This document shows positions 1 to 13,021 of a stretch of 64,000 nucleotides of DNA, piece after piece. Position 1 is the stretch's first letter; every line of letters starts with the position of its first letter. The notes below the pieces were generated by a model, which worked only from the letters and a program-made list of their open reading frames with translations, had not been told where the DNA came from and searched no databases. The stretch lies in the NCBI GenBank assembly GCA_900491605.1, contig UESW01004760.1, positions 513,132 to 577,131 on the forward strand, written 5' to 3'. A program made the position numbers and the translations under genes. Origin of the DNA: Calamus simplicifolius. Taxonomy: Eukaryota; Streptophyta; Magnoliopsida; Arecales; Arecaceae.

Positions 1-78
1 TTGGTTTTAAGGATCTCTAAGATCTAATTTGCAGTTAACACAAACTAAAGGAGAAAGAAGAAGAGAACGGGCAAGTAC

Positions 79-159
79 TCAAAAGAGGATACAAGTTGTT
101 CCCCACACGTCTGTTATGCTGATGTCAGCATCTGATAGAAGCCAGTAATCAGCATCAAT
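79..159 (-). CDS. E2F: E2F exon 13, RB-binding motif and possible C-terminus
   Basis: Acceptor TTTTTCAG, then an exon with DADYWLLSDADISITDVW. DYWLLSD followed by SITDxW is the plant E2F C-terminal transactivation and RBR-binding region. The frame runs on to GTTCILF and a TGA at 79-81. Plant E2Fs often have further residues after this point, and a weak GT donor lies just before the stop, so another exon outside the window is possible. Confidence 0.7.
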   Translation of the reverse strand: MDADYWLLSDADISITDVWGTTCILF

Positions 160-3100
160 CTGAAAAACAGAAAATAATATTCTGATGTAATGAAGGTCCA
201 ATATATTAGCTCGATAATTACAGTAGAGGATAGCTTTTTTCACTAGCTTAAGGTTCCAGTTCTCAATTGTTGCTAAGAAGAGCATGAAATAACCAACAGC
301 ATACCACAGGATAGAGTTGATCCTTAGCAAGATCACTAGCTAATGATCTTTGTGAAGCAGCAGGTTTGGGTGAGTTCACAAAAAAAGGCTAATGGTTGGG
401 CTGATTGTGTTTTCTGCTCTTTTGAAAAACTATTTTTCTTTTGTAAAAGAGTAAATAAAAATCAATAATTCTTTAGGAGTGGATCTTGTTGGACAAACTT
501 CCTTGTCATTATACGTGCTGCTCATGCAAAACATCAGAGTATGGAAGTTAAATGTCAAGACTGGTCATGTGGAAACACTTAAAAGGATGTTAAATATAAA
601 GGTCAAATAAAGAACAAAAAAAGATAAATGAAAAATAAATGAATTTGCTTGTAATTTTAGCAGTCAAACTACTCCCTCATGATGAAACAGATGATAATAA
701 GGCAGAGAGTCACTAAGAGCAACTAGCCACACTCAACCATATCACAGATTGAATATTCTGTTTGGAGAGCCTTGGATACAAAAGCAAGAAAAAGGATCTA
801 CTAAGCCAAAACAACCAATGCTGGTCATGCAAAAAGCTTGGACTATGAAACAGTTCCTCATGCTGATTCATGAAAGTGGCTTGCAAGGCCAATCATCATG
901 GTGGGTCGTGGCTTGATAACTATGATTCTAGGCCTTGTTCCCTATGCATGTACACTTTGTTTGATATGATGTCAAATATAAAATCAGTTATTTTGACAAA
1001 GTTGTTTATCATAGATAATATCTGCCTCCAAGATAAATTGCACTTACATCAGCATCTGAAGGAACAATCTTTGTCATCCCACCGACAATGTTCTGTGAAG
1101 AATTGAGATCAGTAGACACTCTCCGAGGTTCTTGAACCTCAAGCTCCTTTCTTCTGCACTCTTCTGTTACTGTCGTGGATGCTGCAGTCTCAGCAGGCCT
1201 TGAATTTGATATAGGAGGTGGACTTGGAGGTACTTCCACGCCATACAACTCAAACTTCTCCTCAAATTGACTATGGAAATAAAAATATATATATATCTGG
1301 AAACTCTTAATATCCTCACATTAGGGGCAAAATCTACTTTAATCGTGCATGTCAGAAAGTAAAGCTGTGTTACCTAACAAGATAAACATCTATCGGGCCC
1401 ACCGTACTTCTCAAAACAATTCTGTATCTCCTCAGGGGATAGTCAACAGCCTGCTATGCAATGAAGAATCTTTAATATACATATCTTGCAACATCTAAAA
1501 TACATTTACTTCTGTAAGACTTTCCATGCCTCTTCCCACCTCATCTGGATCTGGGACTTCTAGAGTAGTACCATGGGGTGCTTTAATTGCTATTAGTGTT
1601 TCATTCTGCACCCAAGATAGACAGGAATGTACTTAATATTAGTTACTTTGAAATGACAGCAATCTGAATGTTTGGCAGAAAAAAACCTTGAACAATTATA
1701 TTCTACAGGCCTACAAGCTGACCTTAAAGCAAGGTAGACCCTTGATGTCATCTTCAGTCACATATAGCCACCTGTTAAATTTGAAAGGAATAAAAGAAAA
1801 ATGAGGCTATGAGAAATCTCTCCTATGGCTAAGCTTGCATAGGTGAGAGAAAGCAGCACCTACTTTTGATTGTTTTCATCCTCACAAAGCTCCCTTAGTT
1901 TTTGTTGCATCTCGCTGCATAAATCTATAGGTTTCAGGCTAGGTAATAAGATCCTAAATATAACAATAGTTTATAAATTTGAGCAGTACATAACCTTATA
2001 TGATCATCAAAATTGTGCTCTTTCATTGAAAGACTTTCAACTTCCGCCTGAAAAAGAAATGAAGGGCAGTAGAAGCTTTGAATATTCCTGTTATGATATA
2101 AAATATTTATATCTAGAAAGAAAGGCTCAGCACACTGGTATTATGCAAAAAGGACTTCGGTCTGCTGATCCAAACCTGGAAGTGGCATTCCCACCATAAT
2201 TCCAGGAAAACAAAAAGGAAAAGAACCGCTAGTGTCACATTTACAGACTTCAAGCAATGCTAGACTAGCAGCATGAGTACATTATTGTCACAATCATAGA
2301 ATCACAACAGAGACAAATGCATTAGTCCAAAAGAAAATAATACAGCTCTCACATACCTGTAAATATGAAAAGGCATCATCAATATCAGCTGGCCTTGAGT
2401 CGTCAAGCCCCCTGTAAAAATATTCCTCGCTCATTTGCCAGTTGGTTAATTCTTAAAGTCTTTTCTTATAAAAGAAGCCAAAAGAAAATGAAACAATGAA
2501 TGTGGAAGGGCAATTATAGATTACTTCCAACGTATTCGGTTCTTGAGCTTCTTCTCTATCAGACCAATTCCTTCAAGGACATTTGTAATGTCATATATCC
2601 GCCTCTTTTGCACCTGCACTAACAGAAACCTTCTTCTTACCATCAATATGACAAGATAAATTACTACAAAACACTATTCGCTCACCTCCAAAGTTTCCGC
2701 AGCCTTATTCAAATCAAGAATGCCATCCTGTGCATGTTTAAGTAAATGGATGAACTTTTTTGTTAAGAGTCCTGAAAAAGAATAATATCACATGATTTAA
2801 GTTGAAGCAAACAATATTCCCTATAGGTTTCTTAGAATTGTCTTAATTTTAAAATAAAGAAAATGGAGGGAAGAAAAACTAGTGGTAAATTGTCTTGTTG
2901 CTAAAATGGATAAAACTATCATTTCAATCACCTAAAGAGTTGTCATAGCGGCAAGTACCAACAGGTGTGACAGGATTGCTAGAAGGGGAACCTGCAAAAA
3001 TAACAGATCATTCCTTGGTAAATTATCAATTTTCGCTTATTCAGACAGTCATTGGAATACAAGATTCAAAGGATAAGATATATGATCTGAATCAAGTGCA

Positions 3101-6100
3101 TTACAACTAATACTGCATACAAGAAAAAGAAAAGGATTTAAATTTTACTCCAGAACTTGATTTGAAAATAAAAGTTAACAAAAATGGCAAGAACCCACCT
3201 GCATTTGGCATAGGAGTTTGGGGTCCAAAATTGTTGTACTTTGCAACCTTGGACCTACCACCTCTACCTCTTTTTGCCGATACAGGTGTTTGAAGAGGAC
3301 TGGTAATTGTTTCAGCATATCCCGGGCTGGTTGTCCACTCACCTGGCTTAGCAGCTTCAGTGTTTTCTTGTTCAGGCTTTCGCTTCAACTGCATGGAATA
3401 ACATGGTACCATTATAGGTGGTCAATTCAATAACCGAGATAGCATAAGATAGAACCATTTCAATTATTCCATGGATCCATCTAAATTCTCTGAAGGAAGT
3501 AGTCGGAACTATTTAGACAATCAATGATAACTATCTTCTTGAACAATAACATAGTACCATAGAGATTACCAGAGAGCAACAGAATAAGCACATTGATCCA
3601 ATTACCATAAAATGTCTTATTCATAAATTTCTATAAGTTTTGCAAGCCGTCGCACAAAGAAGCATTCAAAACCCCAAAGCTCCAAAGAAACAGCACCATG
3701 AAAAGCCAGACACTTCAAATTTACTGTCTACCCCAACATATTCATTTTCTTCATAACAAAGTTTTTATTTCTGTACACAGATGTAGCTGGTGCAAAGGGA
3801 GACATGATCTAATTTGGAAATTACATATTTATTATTAAAAGCAGAGAGAATAATTATCCAATCTGCCTACTGATTACAGTTGCTTAAGATCAACCCTCAA
3901 AGTATAAGAACAATTAAAATTTGTGAGTAAACATTTGGAAAAAAAAAAGATGCTGATTTTCTGGCAAAGATTTTCATTCTACTGCAACCATGCATATGAG
4001 CACATATTATGTTATTAAAGAAAAAAACTATATGATGAAAACTATCATATCTTACTAAATTTTTTTGTGAAATTTCAAGAACTTCAACATGAATTCTCCT
4101 CAACCATCAAGTCAGATAACAAAAAGTGAGAAAACTAACCTCAAATGAGATATTCAGAAATGCATCACAAAAAAAGTCACCAAATCAAACCTGAAAAAAT
4201 ACAGCATTCCACCCTATTAGAGCGAAAATTATTCAGATGCCTCAAACAAGGTCAACTGCACTAAGTTGATGCTCAGAAACTAGTGCATTTTTTGGGAATG
4301 TTCGAGAACCATTTCAGAAAACATGAATCCTTCCCAACTAAATTATACTCCCATATTTATACATTTGCTCACAGGTCTGTTTCACAAAAAGTAAGCAAAC
4401 TAACTTCAACTGAATATTCAGAAGGGCATTGCAAAAAAGAGTCGCAAATTCAAAACTTAAAAATACAGCACTCCTGATATTCAGAAGGGCATTGCAAAAA
4501 GAGTCGCAAATTCAAAACATAAAAATACAGAACTCCATCTTATCAGAGTGAATTACTGTTAGCAGATGCTTGTAACATTGGCAAGTGCACTGTGCTGTTA
4601 TAATCTGATGTTTCATAATCCAGGTTGCTAGGATTTAAATCTGTGACTCTACAATTACCTAGAAGAAGCTAAAACCATTAAACAATGTTTCATAATCCAA
4701 TATGGATTTAAAACAGGGTTATAATGTTTCATAATCCAAATTGTTTTAAAGTTTGATTACTATGATCCCAAGACTTGCCAAAGATATTTTGACTTAAAAA
4801 TCTAATTTTAATCACTTAAAATTCAACAATTTAAACTTTAAAAAAAATCATAAAAGCATCACATATGGCCTTGGACTTAAACACAGACCATGAGCAGGTT
4901 ATGTGAACCATTCTGTAACTCTAAATATGCTTATAAAGCCAAAATGCACAAAATCTGTACTGTTATACAAAGCAGACTCTCCGTGATAGACATCCTTTAA
5001 AGGGAATGTTGAGTTGTATGAGGCATGATCACCATAGGGAGGAAACTGAATGTGAATTAGAGAGAATCCAATAAGAGGGAAGAAAAATGAGAGAGAGAGG
5101 AGAGAGAGAGTGAGTGAAAAGGTCCTCTTAAAAAATCAGGGCTCCCGCTCCCAATAAACCAGCATCACAAACTCTCTCCTCTCAAGATTCGTAGAAGTAA
5201 AGGAAAATTCATGTACTCCTAAGAAAGTGGAACTCCATCTCTCCAGAAATCTTTCTCAGGGTTTCCTTGATCGGTCATCCATCTTCTCTCTCACATGTCA
5301 TGCGCCAAATGCTGTTAGCAATAGTCATCCTCCAAATCAAATGTTGAGTTGTATAAGGTTTAATTACAATAGAGGAAACCAAGTGCAACAGAAAGAAACA
5401 AAAAAAAAGGGTAAAAAAATCTTCTTAAGAAATCACAGCTTCCAATACACCAGAATCACAAACTCTCTTTTCTCTTAAGATTGGTGGAAGAAAAGGAAAC
5501 TCAGGAAAGTCTATGCACTCATAGAAACCAGAAATCCATCCCTCCAGAAATCTTCCTCCTCTCTTGCATGAAGGTTAGACTAAGAGTTAATTAATAGATC
5601 AAATTTAAAGAAAAAAAGAGGACCATCTACTCCTACTCCTTTTACCACAATAAAAAGGAATTGCAAATAGTCTTCCAGATGTTTAATCCACACCATGCCA
5701 TTTTCAATTTCATGTGCCACTAACATGGAGGTTGTAGGTCTGCCATGTACTTACAGCTCACCATGAAGAAATCATTTGACTATATGAACCATGAATCCTT
5801 TAAAAGGAAAACAGTCACCAAACAAAACACCACAGATTCTCTTTGAACAATGACATCCATATGAATGAATAAGGATAAATGATGATAGGTAGGTTCTAAA
5901 GACACTTGCATGACTATAGGGATGGATGCCCCTTTTGGAAAGCCTATGATGCCCATGTCACTAAGTCCAACCCTTAGTAGCAGGATTCTTTCATTAAGGG
6001 TGGTGCACCCCTGCCAAGTCTCCTTGGAAACTCATCTCTGCACCTGCTTCCTAAGTATTTTCTTATTTATTAAAAAAAAACTTTCGTGTACTTGCACCAG

Positions 6101-9100
6101 ACCCACTTCCGGTAACTAAGGTCCAACCTCTATATCCACCTCCCCATACTGCAGATTTTTCTATTTTTTTGTGGATATGAAGAATATGGTAAAAATCTCA
6201 TCTCTTCAACATCAACTCTTTACCAACCATTGCCTAAAAGATGGAGGTTCACACATGGACAAGGAAAGGATCAAAGACAAGATAGCTAATGCACACATCA
6301 AACCTCTGCATTAAAGCAATGAGCTCTATTGATGTGCTCAAACAATATATCAATAGCCACATCTCTTTATGTAATACACTTCAACCATCTGGGCACCAAT
6401 GACAGAGTTGGTAAAGATGTTGGGTTCAAATCCTACCCATACCGTAATAAAAGGAGGTGGAGTTCAGCATCTGCCCCTCGTCAAGTTCAAAACAAAGGAA
6501 AAAAGAAAAAATTATATATATTCTTCTAGCATCAGATCAAACAAAGCCCCAACTGGCAGAGATCTTAGGCACCAATAACAAAATAGCACAAACTATTTTG
6601 TGGGCATTGCATATCAGTTTTAATAAGCATAATAAATGAAAAGTATGATGTACTAAAAGGTGAGAGTAGGTGTGAGGAAAAAGAAGTGAAAAGGAGCCAT
6701 TACAACTCAACTCAACTCAACTCATCTAAGCCTTTTTCCAACTACATGGGGTCAGCTACATGAATCTGCTTCCTCCACTCTGCTCTATTCAGGACCAAGT
6801 TGACATTCAAATTACAAATAGGTATATCTTTTTTAATTATTTCTGTCCATGTTAGTTTAGGTCTACCTCTACCTCTATCCTTACCATGAATTGTTAAAAG
6901 ATCACTCTTTCTAACTGGAGCATCTAAAGGTCTATGTTGTATATGTCCAAACCACCGTAATCGATTTTTCTCATTTTATCTTCAATTGGACTACTGCTAT
7001 CATTTCTCTTATATGTTTATTTCTAATTCTATCTTTTAAAGTTTTATCACATATCCATCTTAACATCGCATTTCTGTTACACTTAATTTATTTACATATT
7101 GTTTCAATATTGCCTAACACTCTATTCCATATAGCATAGTTGGCCTAATAGTTGTTTTATAGAATTTTTTTTCAATTTTAATAGAATGCACCGATCATAC
7201 AATACTCCCGAAGCACTCCTCCACTTAATCCATCCTGCTTTAACTCTATGATTTACATCTTCACCTATTTCACCTTCTTGCTGGATAATTGATACCAAAT
7301 ACCTAAATTTTTCACTCCTTGATATCTCTTGGCTTGCAATCTTCACTGTTTCTTCATTTGTATTACTACTACTAAAATTACATTTCATGTATTCAGTTTT
7401 AGTTCTACTAATTTTAAAACCTTTATATTCTAAAACCTTTCTCCAAATATCTAACTTAACATTTACTCCAGATTTAGTTTCATCAATCAATACTATATCA
7501 TCTGCAAATAACATACACTATGGGATATCATTTTGAATATGTTTGGTTAATTCATTCATAACTAATACAAAAAGATACGAACTTAAGGCAGATCCTTGAT
7601 GTAAACCTACAGTAATTGAAAACTCACTAGTTTCTCCTATTATTGTTTTAACAATAGTTATTGCTATATCATACATATCTTTTATCAATTCTATGTACCT
7701 TTTGGTAACTCCTTTTTTTTCTAAAACTCGTCATATTATTTCTCTAGGTACTCTATCATATGCTTTTTCTAAATCAATAAAGACCATATGAAGGTCTTTT
7801 TTTTTCTATATCTCTCCATCAATCTTCTTAATAAATAAATAGCTTCCATGATAGATCTTCCAGGCATAAATTCAAATTGATTATTTACACCAAAGTTTTA
7901 GCTCTTATTCAATTTTCTATTACTCTCTTTCATACTTTCATTGTATGATTCATTAACTTAATCCCTCTATAATTTGCACAGTTTTGAACATCTCCTTTAT
8001 TTTTGTATATGGGTATTAATATGCTTTTTCTCCAATCATCCGACATTCTTTTAGTTACTACAATCATGTTAAATAAATTGGTTAACCACATGACTCCAAT
8101 TTCTCCTAAACCTTTCCAAACCTCAATAGGGATAGCATCTGATCTTAATGCCTTTACATTTTTTTTTACTCAAAGCATTTTTAACCTCAAGCATACTAAA
8201 TCTACAAAAAAATTTATGCTCATTTGTTACTCCTAGGTTATCACATCCTATTACCCTTAAATTTACTAAATTATTTTATTTAATAATTTTTAAAATAACT
8301 TTTCATCATTCTTTTATCTCTTTTTCTTTACTAAGACTCTTTCATCTTCATACCTAATACATTTAATATAGTCAAGATCTTTTGTTTTCTTTTCTTTTAG
8401 TTTTGCTAATTTATATATAGTCTTTTCACCTTCTTTCGTATCTAATCTATTATATAAATCATCATAGGCTTTAAGTTTGGTACTTACCACTTTTTTAGCT
8501 TCTTTCTTTGCATCCTTATACTTTTTAAGACTTTCTTCATTTCTAACATCTTATCAAATTTTATAGTTTATCCTTTTAAGCTTAATGACAGCTTGAATTC
8601 CACCACCAAGTTCCTTTCCCACTAGTCCTACTCCTTTTGATTCTTCTAGAACTTCTTTTACTATGTTTTTTTATGCAATTAGTTGCTTTTTCCATATTAA
8701 GTTGATCACTATCTATATTCATAGTCATTACTCTTACTAACTTTTCTTTAAATAATTCTAATTTTTTTTCCTTTCAAATTCCACTATTTAATTTTTGGAT
8801 TAATAGTTTTACGTTTTACTCTAAATTTCATTTTTATTCATATGTCTGCTACCATTATCTTATGTTGTAAAGTTAAACTTTCTCCTGTAATAACTTTACA
8901 ATTTTTGCATGTTATTTTATCTATCTTCCTATTTAAGAAAAAATCTATTTGACATTTATTAGATCCACGTTTAAATATTATTAAATATTCATCTTTCTTT
9001 TTAAAATAAATATTTGCTATTGTTAGATCATACGCCACTGCAAAATCTAATAAGCTCACGCCGACTTCATTCCTATCTCCAAATCCATATCCTTCATGTA

Positions 9101-12100
9101 CCATTTCATATCCATCCCTCAGTTTATCTACATGTTCATTAAAATCTCTTTCCAAATATATCTTTTCTTCTTGTGGTATTTCTTGCATTATTTCATCTAC
9201 GTCTTTTCAAAATTGCTATTTCTCTAGATCTTTCACCTACCTATTTAGTCTCTTGTAAGCATATTATATTTATTTTTCTCCTAATCATAGTGTCCACTAT
9301 CTCCATAATTTTACCTGTTAGTGTCTTATGTTCCATATTGCTACTCTAAGTTGACTATCATGGACTAACTTCTTTACTCGCACTCGTCCGTAGTGCAAGA
9401 ACCTTTGCTCACTTATCACCACACCCGGACGCCGGTGCGGCGCCCTTGCCCATTTTTTGAAACATCCGGAGACAATGTAATGCGTCTCTTAAAGGGAACG
9501 TCCTAGCCCTTAGCATAGTTTGATTTTCTAATTCATGTTTTAAAAGAACTGGCGGAGTTTTATGCTGGTTGTCAACTACCTAACGCAACCCTCCTTCTTT
9601 ACCCAGGCTTGGGACCAACCTTAGCAGAGTTAAAAGGAGCCATTACAATGTAACTAAAATTTGTTACTATGATTAATATCAAAAGCATATGAAAACTTTA
9701 GAAACAATGTTTTTGAAACTTAAAAAGAATTGAATTATTAAGATAATTTATTTCTTTCAATTGATTTTTTGAGCCTTCCATTAAATATTCCCTCCATAAT
9801 TCTTATTAAACACCTGCTGATATCATTTACAAAAAATACATGATGATCAAAACTAAGTCAAACTACAACAAGTGAGAAAACAGGTGAGCTAGGATCACAT
9901 CAATGTAAATCAATGACCGGTAACTTGCTTTCTCCAACACGATAATTTTCATGGCTTAATGCCCAATCATATACATCTAACAAAATTTCACTATCCCCTT
10001 AAAGTATACTGTTATGTCTCCACACCCATTGTAATATTTCTAGATAGGTTCTCTCACATAAACTATTAAGTCAATATGTGCATGCCTTTTTCCCTCTAAA
10101 TTCAACATCTATTAGTCAATGAAAAAAGAAGCCTCTATGGTATATCATAGAACCAAGATGGTTCTCACAGACTGTCGTCAAATTTAGTATTTTTTGATCC
10201 ATCAGACTGTTATAAATTCATGGTAATGCATTTATCATTCTAAAAGGTTCTAAATACTTTTCCACACAGCCAGAGTGTTCTTTTATCAAGAACTGAACTT
10301 GTAGGCTCCTGAATCACACTTGCATCCTTTAGGCCTTTCTAGCACTATCTCTGAGTCAACCATATAGCACATCCTGCTCCATAAATATGGTTCTTCTAAG
10401 CATTATACCACTCAGTCCTATTCAGAAAACTACTAAAGTAACCTTCCCAGTCTGCTGATCTCACATCTTTCACTTTATAGATATCAAAACACTTTGAAAG
10501 CTATCATGTCATTAATTAAAATATGTGTTTATAAACTTCTTTAAGTTTGTCATATTTCACTTCCCTTGATCACTTTTTGGACCCAAAATGACCCACCACA
10601 AAATTCTTTTATATATAAAGCACATTCAGAACTCCCTCATAAAAAAATGAAGCTAACAATGTGTCAAAATTGGATCAAATGTGGTAATTTCTAAATAATT
10701 TGATATTCTCCATTTCTGAATCCACCCCCTAATATTTGTTATCTTACAGTTTCATCTCTATACATTTCCCTAAGTGCACTAATTTGTAGCCACTAGCCAT
10801 GTCATATGTTTAGTCTTTTCTCTTTGTATCAACCTAAAAACCATTCATGTTAACACCTCTTCATTTCTAAGTGAAAGATAAATTATTTACCATGCTTATT
10901 ATCCCCTCCTAGTACTAAATGCTCAGCTTTCTGCTTAAATATTTACTTATTCACACCAACTTTAAGCTACAAGCTCGAATATTTATTCCCTAGTTGCATT
11001 CCTCCACTCCAAGTGCTCATTCAACATGTATCGTCTCATACCTTCTGCTATTTTTCCATGCATGACCATTTAATTCACCACCTAAATAAAGGGGTGGCCA
11101 AGTAGAGTCTAGTAAGGGCTTGCCTTATTAGTTATGATGTATGAGTTTCACAGCCATCCAGCTCTATCAAACCAATGAATCGTCATTGATCAATGCATAC
11201 CCGTTACTAGGTCAACTTGTTGGCCACACAACAAATTTCCAACGTATAAACCTTTGTGACCTTGGTATCAATGCATACCCATTACTAGCTCAAATCATAA
11301 ATATAGATAACTCTAATCATATATTCACATTTAAATAAAAGCATGTCTATCAGCTTTTTCCCCCTTTCACTGTGACAATGAGCGTGTGAATTGAATTTAT
11401 CAATAACATATTAGGACTATTAACCAAGATTCCATTAAATGATGGGTCTTCAACATAATGCATACTTGCATAGTCTCATATTAACCTATCCATTATTAAC
11501 TTACATTATAAAATTAACTCAACTCAACATGTCAAGTTGGTACAAATGTGCCCTGTCCCTTTAAGTTGTGGCTAAATAGCCTGCTGCCCATACCCAATTT
11601 GCAATTGAAATTCACCTATTGAATATGTTTCAGTAGTAATGAGAATTAAGAAATGCATTCATGCACACACATCTTTTTCTCCCACCAAAGTACCCTATAT
11701 TAAACTCTCCATCTATCTCAATTCCTATTTACATTTTACCCTTTTAAGAATGTGCACCCACAAATGACTAACTAATTCCACTATGGACATAACAGTACAT
11801 CAAATTTACATTAAAAAATCAATCGAAATCTTTCTTTGATTCATTGCCTCTACTTTCAATTTATTGTTTCCTATAGATATTATCTTCTCTCCATCACGAA
11901 ATTCATTAAATCTCTTCTTCCATAAAGCTTCAGAAACACGTGAAATATTAAATTTTCCCCCAGTAAACATGTCTATGATTCATGGCTTATTGTTGCAATG
12001 TTTCAACATCCCAAGTAGTATAAAAAGCCTTCCTCTCTTGGAACAAACTAACCTGCCATTGCTCCATATCATATGGAAACTTTTGTCTTCTTGTCATAGT

Positions 12101-13021
12101 AATTATGTGTCATTGCACCTCATGAGTTGCAGGAGAAACCTCGAAACTCTACCTAAATTTTGAATAGCTCTCAAAAGCTAGAAAGAAGATTTATGACTCA
12201 TTAAATATTCATTAATCTGACCATAGATGCCATGCTATTGTAGTTGACACGGCATTATTCCCGGTGCCATTTTCTCCAATGATCCTATATTACCTCATTA
12301 TTTGCAAAAGCATCTCACATGTCCCAAATGAATATAAGTAAAATTCCAAAGAAATTCTGACTACAATTGCATAGTTTCCCAAAAAAAGGGCCTGGAAAAA
12401 CATCACAGGAAGATAATAAGTCAGATTACTCAAACTGCAAGCATGGAAATGAAAACAGTAAACATAGAACAGTTAATTGTTTTGATTCAATAATTGCAAA
12501 GCTAATGCAAGAGAAACCAACCAACTTTCTGTAACCAAACAAGTACTTCACTGTTCTATGGAAACTACAAAAGCATATCGAGTACCCCATCATATACACG
12601 CTACTTATGTCCCAACTCATCTTCCCTAATCTTAAAGGGGCCAAAAAAAAAAGAAACACAAAAGCGTGAAGAGATGAAGCAATTAATAAATTAAATTAAC
12701 CATATAATAACTAATTGCACAAAAAAAAGAGAGAGAGAGATAAGAATCAAAGCTGAACCAAAACAAACACTAATACAAGTCATTTTAGGCACTATTATAA
12801 AAAACCCCCAATCACTGAGCTACACTCACTGGAGTCTTGACGACGGCCTCGGCCAACTCATCGGTGGCTGGCCGGCCTCCGGTCGAGGAGGAGCGGTTAT
12901 ACTCATCGGACGACACAAAGCTCGGCCTCGCCAAGGGGAACGGCATGTGCCGCTTGATCGGCTGGAAGATCTGCCCCGCTTGCTGACCTGAGCATTTCGC
13001 CGCCGCTCGACCACCGGACAT
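79..13021 (-). CDS. E2F: E2F transcription factor (plant E2FA/B-type), 13 exons
   Basis: Sequence-specific activator/repressor of G1/S genes; acts in the nucleus as a heterodimer with DP and is restrained by retinoblastoma-related protein. Exons on the minus strand (high to low): 13021-12830, 3388-3199, 2991-2932, 2771-2686, 2613-2525, 2411-2357, 2047-1995, 1914-1864, 1771-1723, 1605-1540, 1450-1374, 1270-1048, 159-79. All introns are GT-AG and phases join without a break, giving about 423 residues, near the usual plant length. Order: Pro/Ser-rich N-terminus; winged-helix DNA-binding domain with LLTKKFI, DLNKAAE and the diagnostic RRIYDITNVLEGIGLIEKK; leucine-heptad dimerisation region; marked box (WLYVTEDDIKGLPCF, ETLIAIKAPHGTTLEVPDPDE); spacer; C-terminal DYWLLSD, the RB-binding motif. 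Start chosen because MSGGRAAAKCSGQ opens the only frame that splices correctly into exon 2. The 3' end is uncertain because the window ends there. Confidence 0.93.
2525..2991 (-). CDS. E2F: E2F exons 3-5, DNA-binding domain
   Basis: Exon 3 (2991-2932), exon 4 (2771-2686) and exon 5 (2613-2525) encode the winged-helix domain, from TPVGTCRYDNSLG through LLTKKFI and DLNKAAETLE to the RRIYDIT recognition helix and NRIRW. The RRxYDITNVLEGIGLI block is the DNA-contact signature of the E2F/DP family. No frameshift or stop is present, so this part looks functional. Confidence 0.93.
4414..4537. repeat. 63-bp tandem duplication in E2F intron 1
   Basis: Two adjacent near-identical copies begin at 4414 and 4477, each starting ATATTCAGAAGGGCATTGC and ending in an ATACAG..ACTCC stretch. 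A third, more diverged relative is visible around 4148-4210. The same block was duplicated more than once. Confidence 0.8.
5005..5570. repeat. Diverged direct duplication, period about 335 bp
   Basis: The segment starting at 5005 (AATGTTGAGTTGTATGAGG) recurs at 5340 (ATGTTGAGTTGTATAAGG). The later blocks keep the same order: CACAAACTCTCT, AAGATT.GTAGAAG, and TCTCCAGAAATCTT or its variant. The second copy is shorter and diverged, so the duplication is old. A short GA tract lies in the first copy. Confidence 0.65.
6385..6520 (+). repeat. Possible tRNA-derived SINE remnant
   Basis: TGACAGAGTTGG fits a Pol III box A and GGGTTCAAATCC a box B, about 23 bases apart (a tRNA has a longer gap), followed by an A-rich tail (AAAGGAAAAAAGAAAAAATT). 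The arrangement suggests a decayed SINE; no target duplication was found. Chance resemblance is possible. Confidence 0.3.
6689..6705. repeat. Target-site duplication of the RTE LINE, one copy
   Basis: AAAAGGAGCCATTACAA, identical to 9632-9648 at the other end of the element. A long duplication of this size is typical of target-primed LINE integration. Confidence 0.93.
7122..7514 (-). pseudogene. RTE reverse transcriptase fragment (FADD box to thumb)
   Basis: The frame contains LFADDIVLIDETKSGVN (catalytic FADD), GFKISRTKTEYMKCNF, and HRVKAGWIKWRSASGVL, the conserved C-terminal block of plant RTE reverse transcriptases. Upstream RT motifs lie in other frames (7580-7800), so the gene is frameshifted. 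It copies RNA at the nicked target site in active relatives. Confidence 0.88.
8838..9188 (-). pseudogene. RTE endonuclease fragment
   Basis: About 116 open codons with GDFN-like RDFNEHVDK, then DGYEMVHEGYGFGDRNE, LLDFAVAYDLTIANIYF and CQIDFFLNRK. These match the C-terminal half of the apurinic/apyrimidinic endonuclease domain of plant RTE elements, which nicks the target for priming. The G of the GDFN motif is replaced and the N-terminal half is broken, so it should not be active. Confidence 0.85.
9649..12829 (-). other. E2F intron 1, part between the LINE and exon 1
   Basis: AT-rich intron. No gene or recognisable element was seen. A short repeat (AATGCATACCC.TTACTAG) occurs at about 11195 and 11270. 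A GA tract lies near 12730. The intron starts with the strong donor GTGAGT just after exon 1. Confidence 0.65.
12830..13021 (-). CDS. E2F: E2F exon 1
   Basis: The 64-codon first exon starts MSGGRAAAKCSGQ and ends in VVKTP, followed by the strong donor GTGAGT at 12829-12824. The block is GC-rich, unlike the AT-rich intron behind it. Longer open frames that overlap it are shadows: only this frame reaches a donor in phase 0, which exon 2 (LKRKPEQE) then matches. Confidence 0.88.

Larger units (their letters stand above)
3389..6688 (-). other. E2F intron 1, part between exon 2 and the LINE
   Basis: AT-rich intron without a convincing gene. It holds a 63-bp tandem duplication near 4414, a roughly 335-bp diverged duplication from 5005, and a tRNA-like SINE remnant near 6390. 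Short open frames here show no recognisable protein. Confidence 0.7.
6706..9631 (-). mobile_element. RTE-type LINE, near full length, decayed
   Basis: A non-LTR retrotransposon on the same strand as E2F, inside its first intron. Reading 5' to 3' on the minus strand: leader, apurinic endonuclease fragment (9188-8838), reverse transcriptase, then a 3' end made of TTGAG-type short repeats (6706-6720), the usual terminus of plant RTE elements in place of poly(A). RT motifs seen: FIDLEKAYDRVPRE near 7795-7745, HQGSAL near 7600, LFADDIVLID near 7510. Multiple frameshifts and stops mean it is inactive. It is flanked by the exact 17-bp direct repeat AAAAGGAGCCATTACAA (6689-6705 and 9632-9648), which fixes the borders. 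The 2.9 kb is close to the usual RTE length of about 3.2 kb. Confidence 0.92.
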
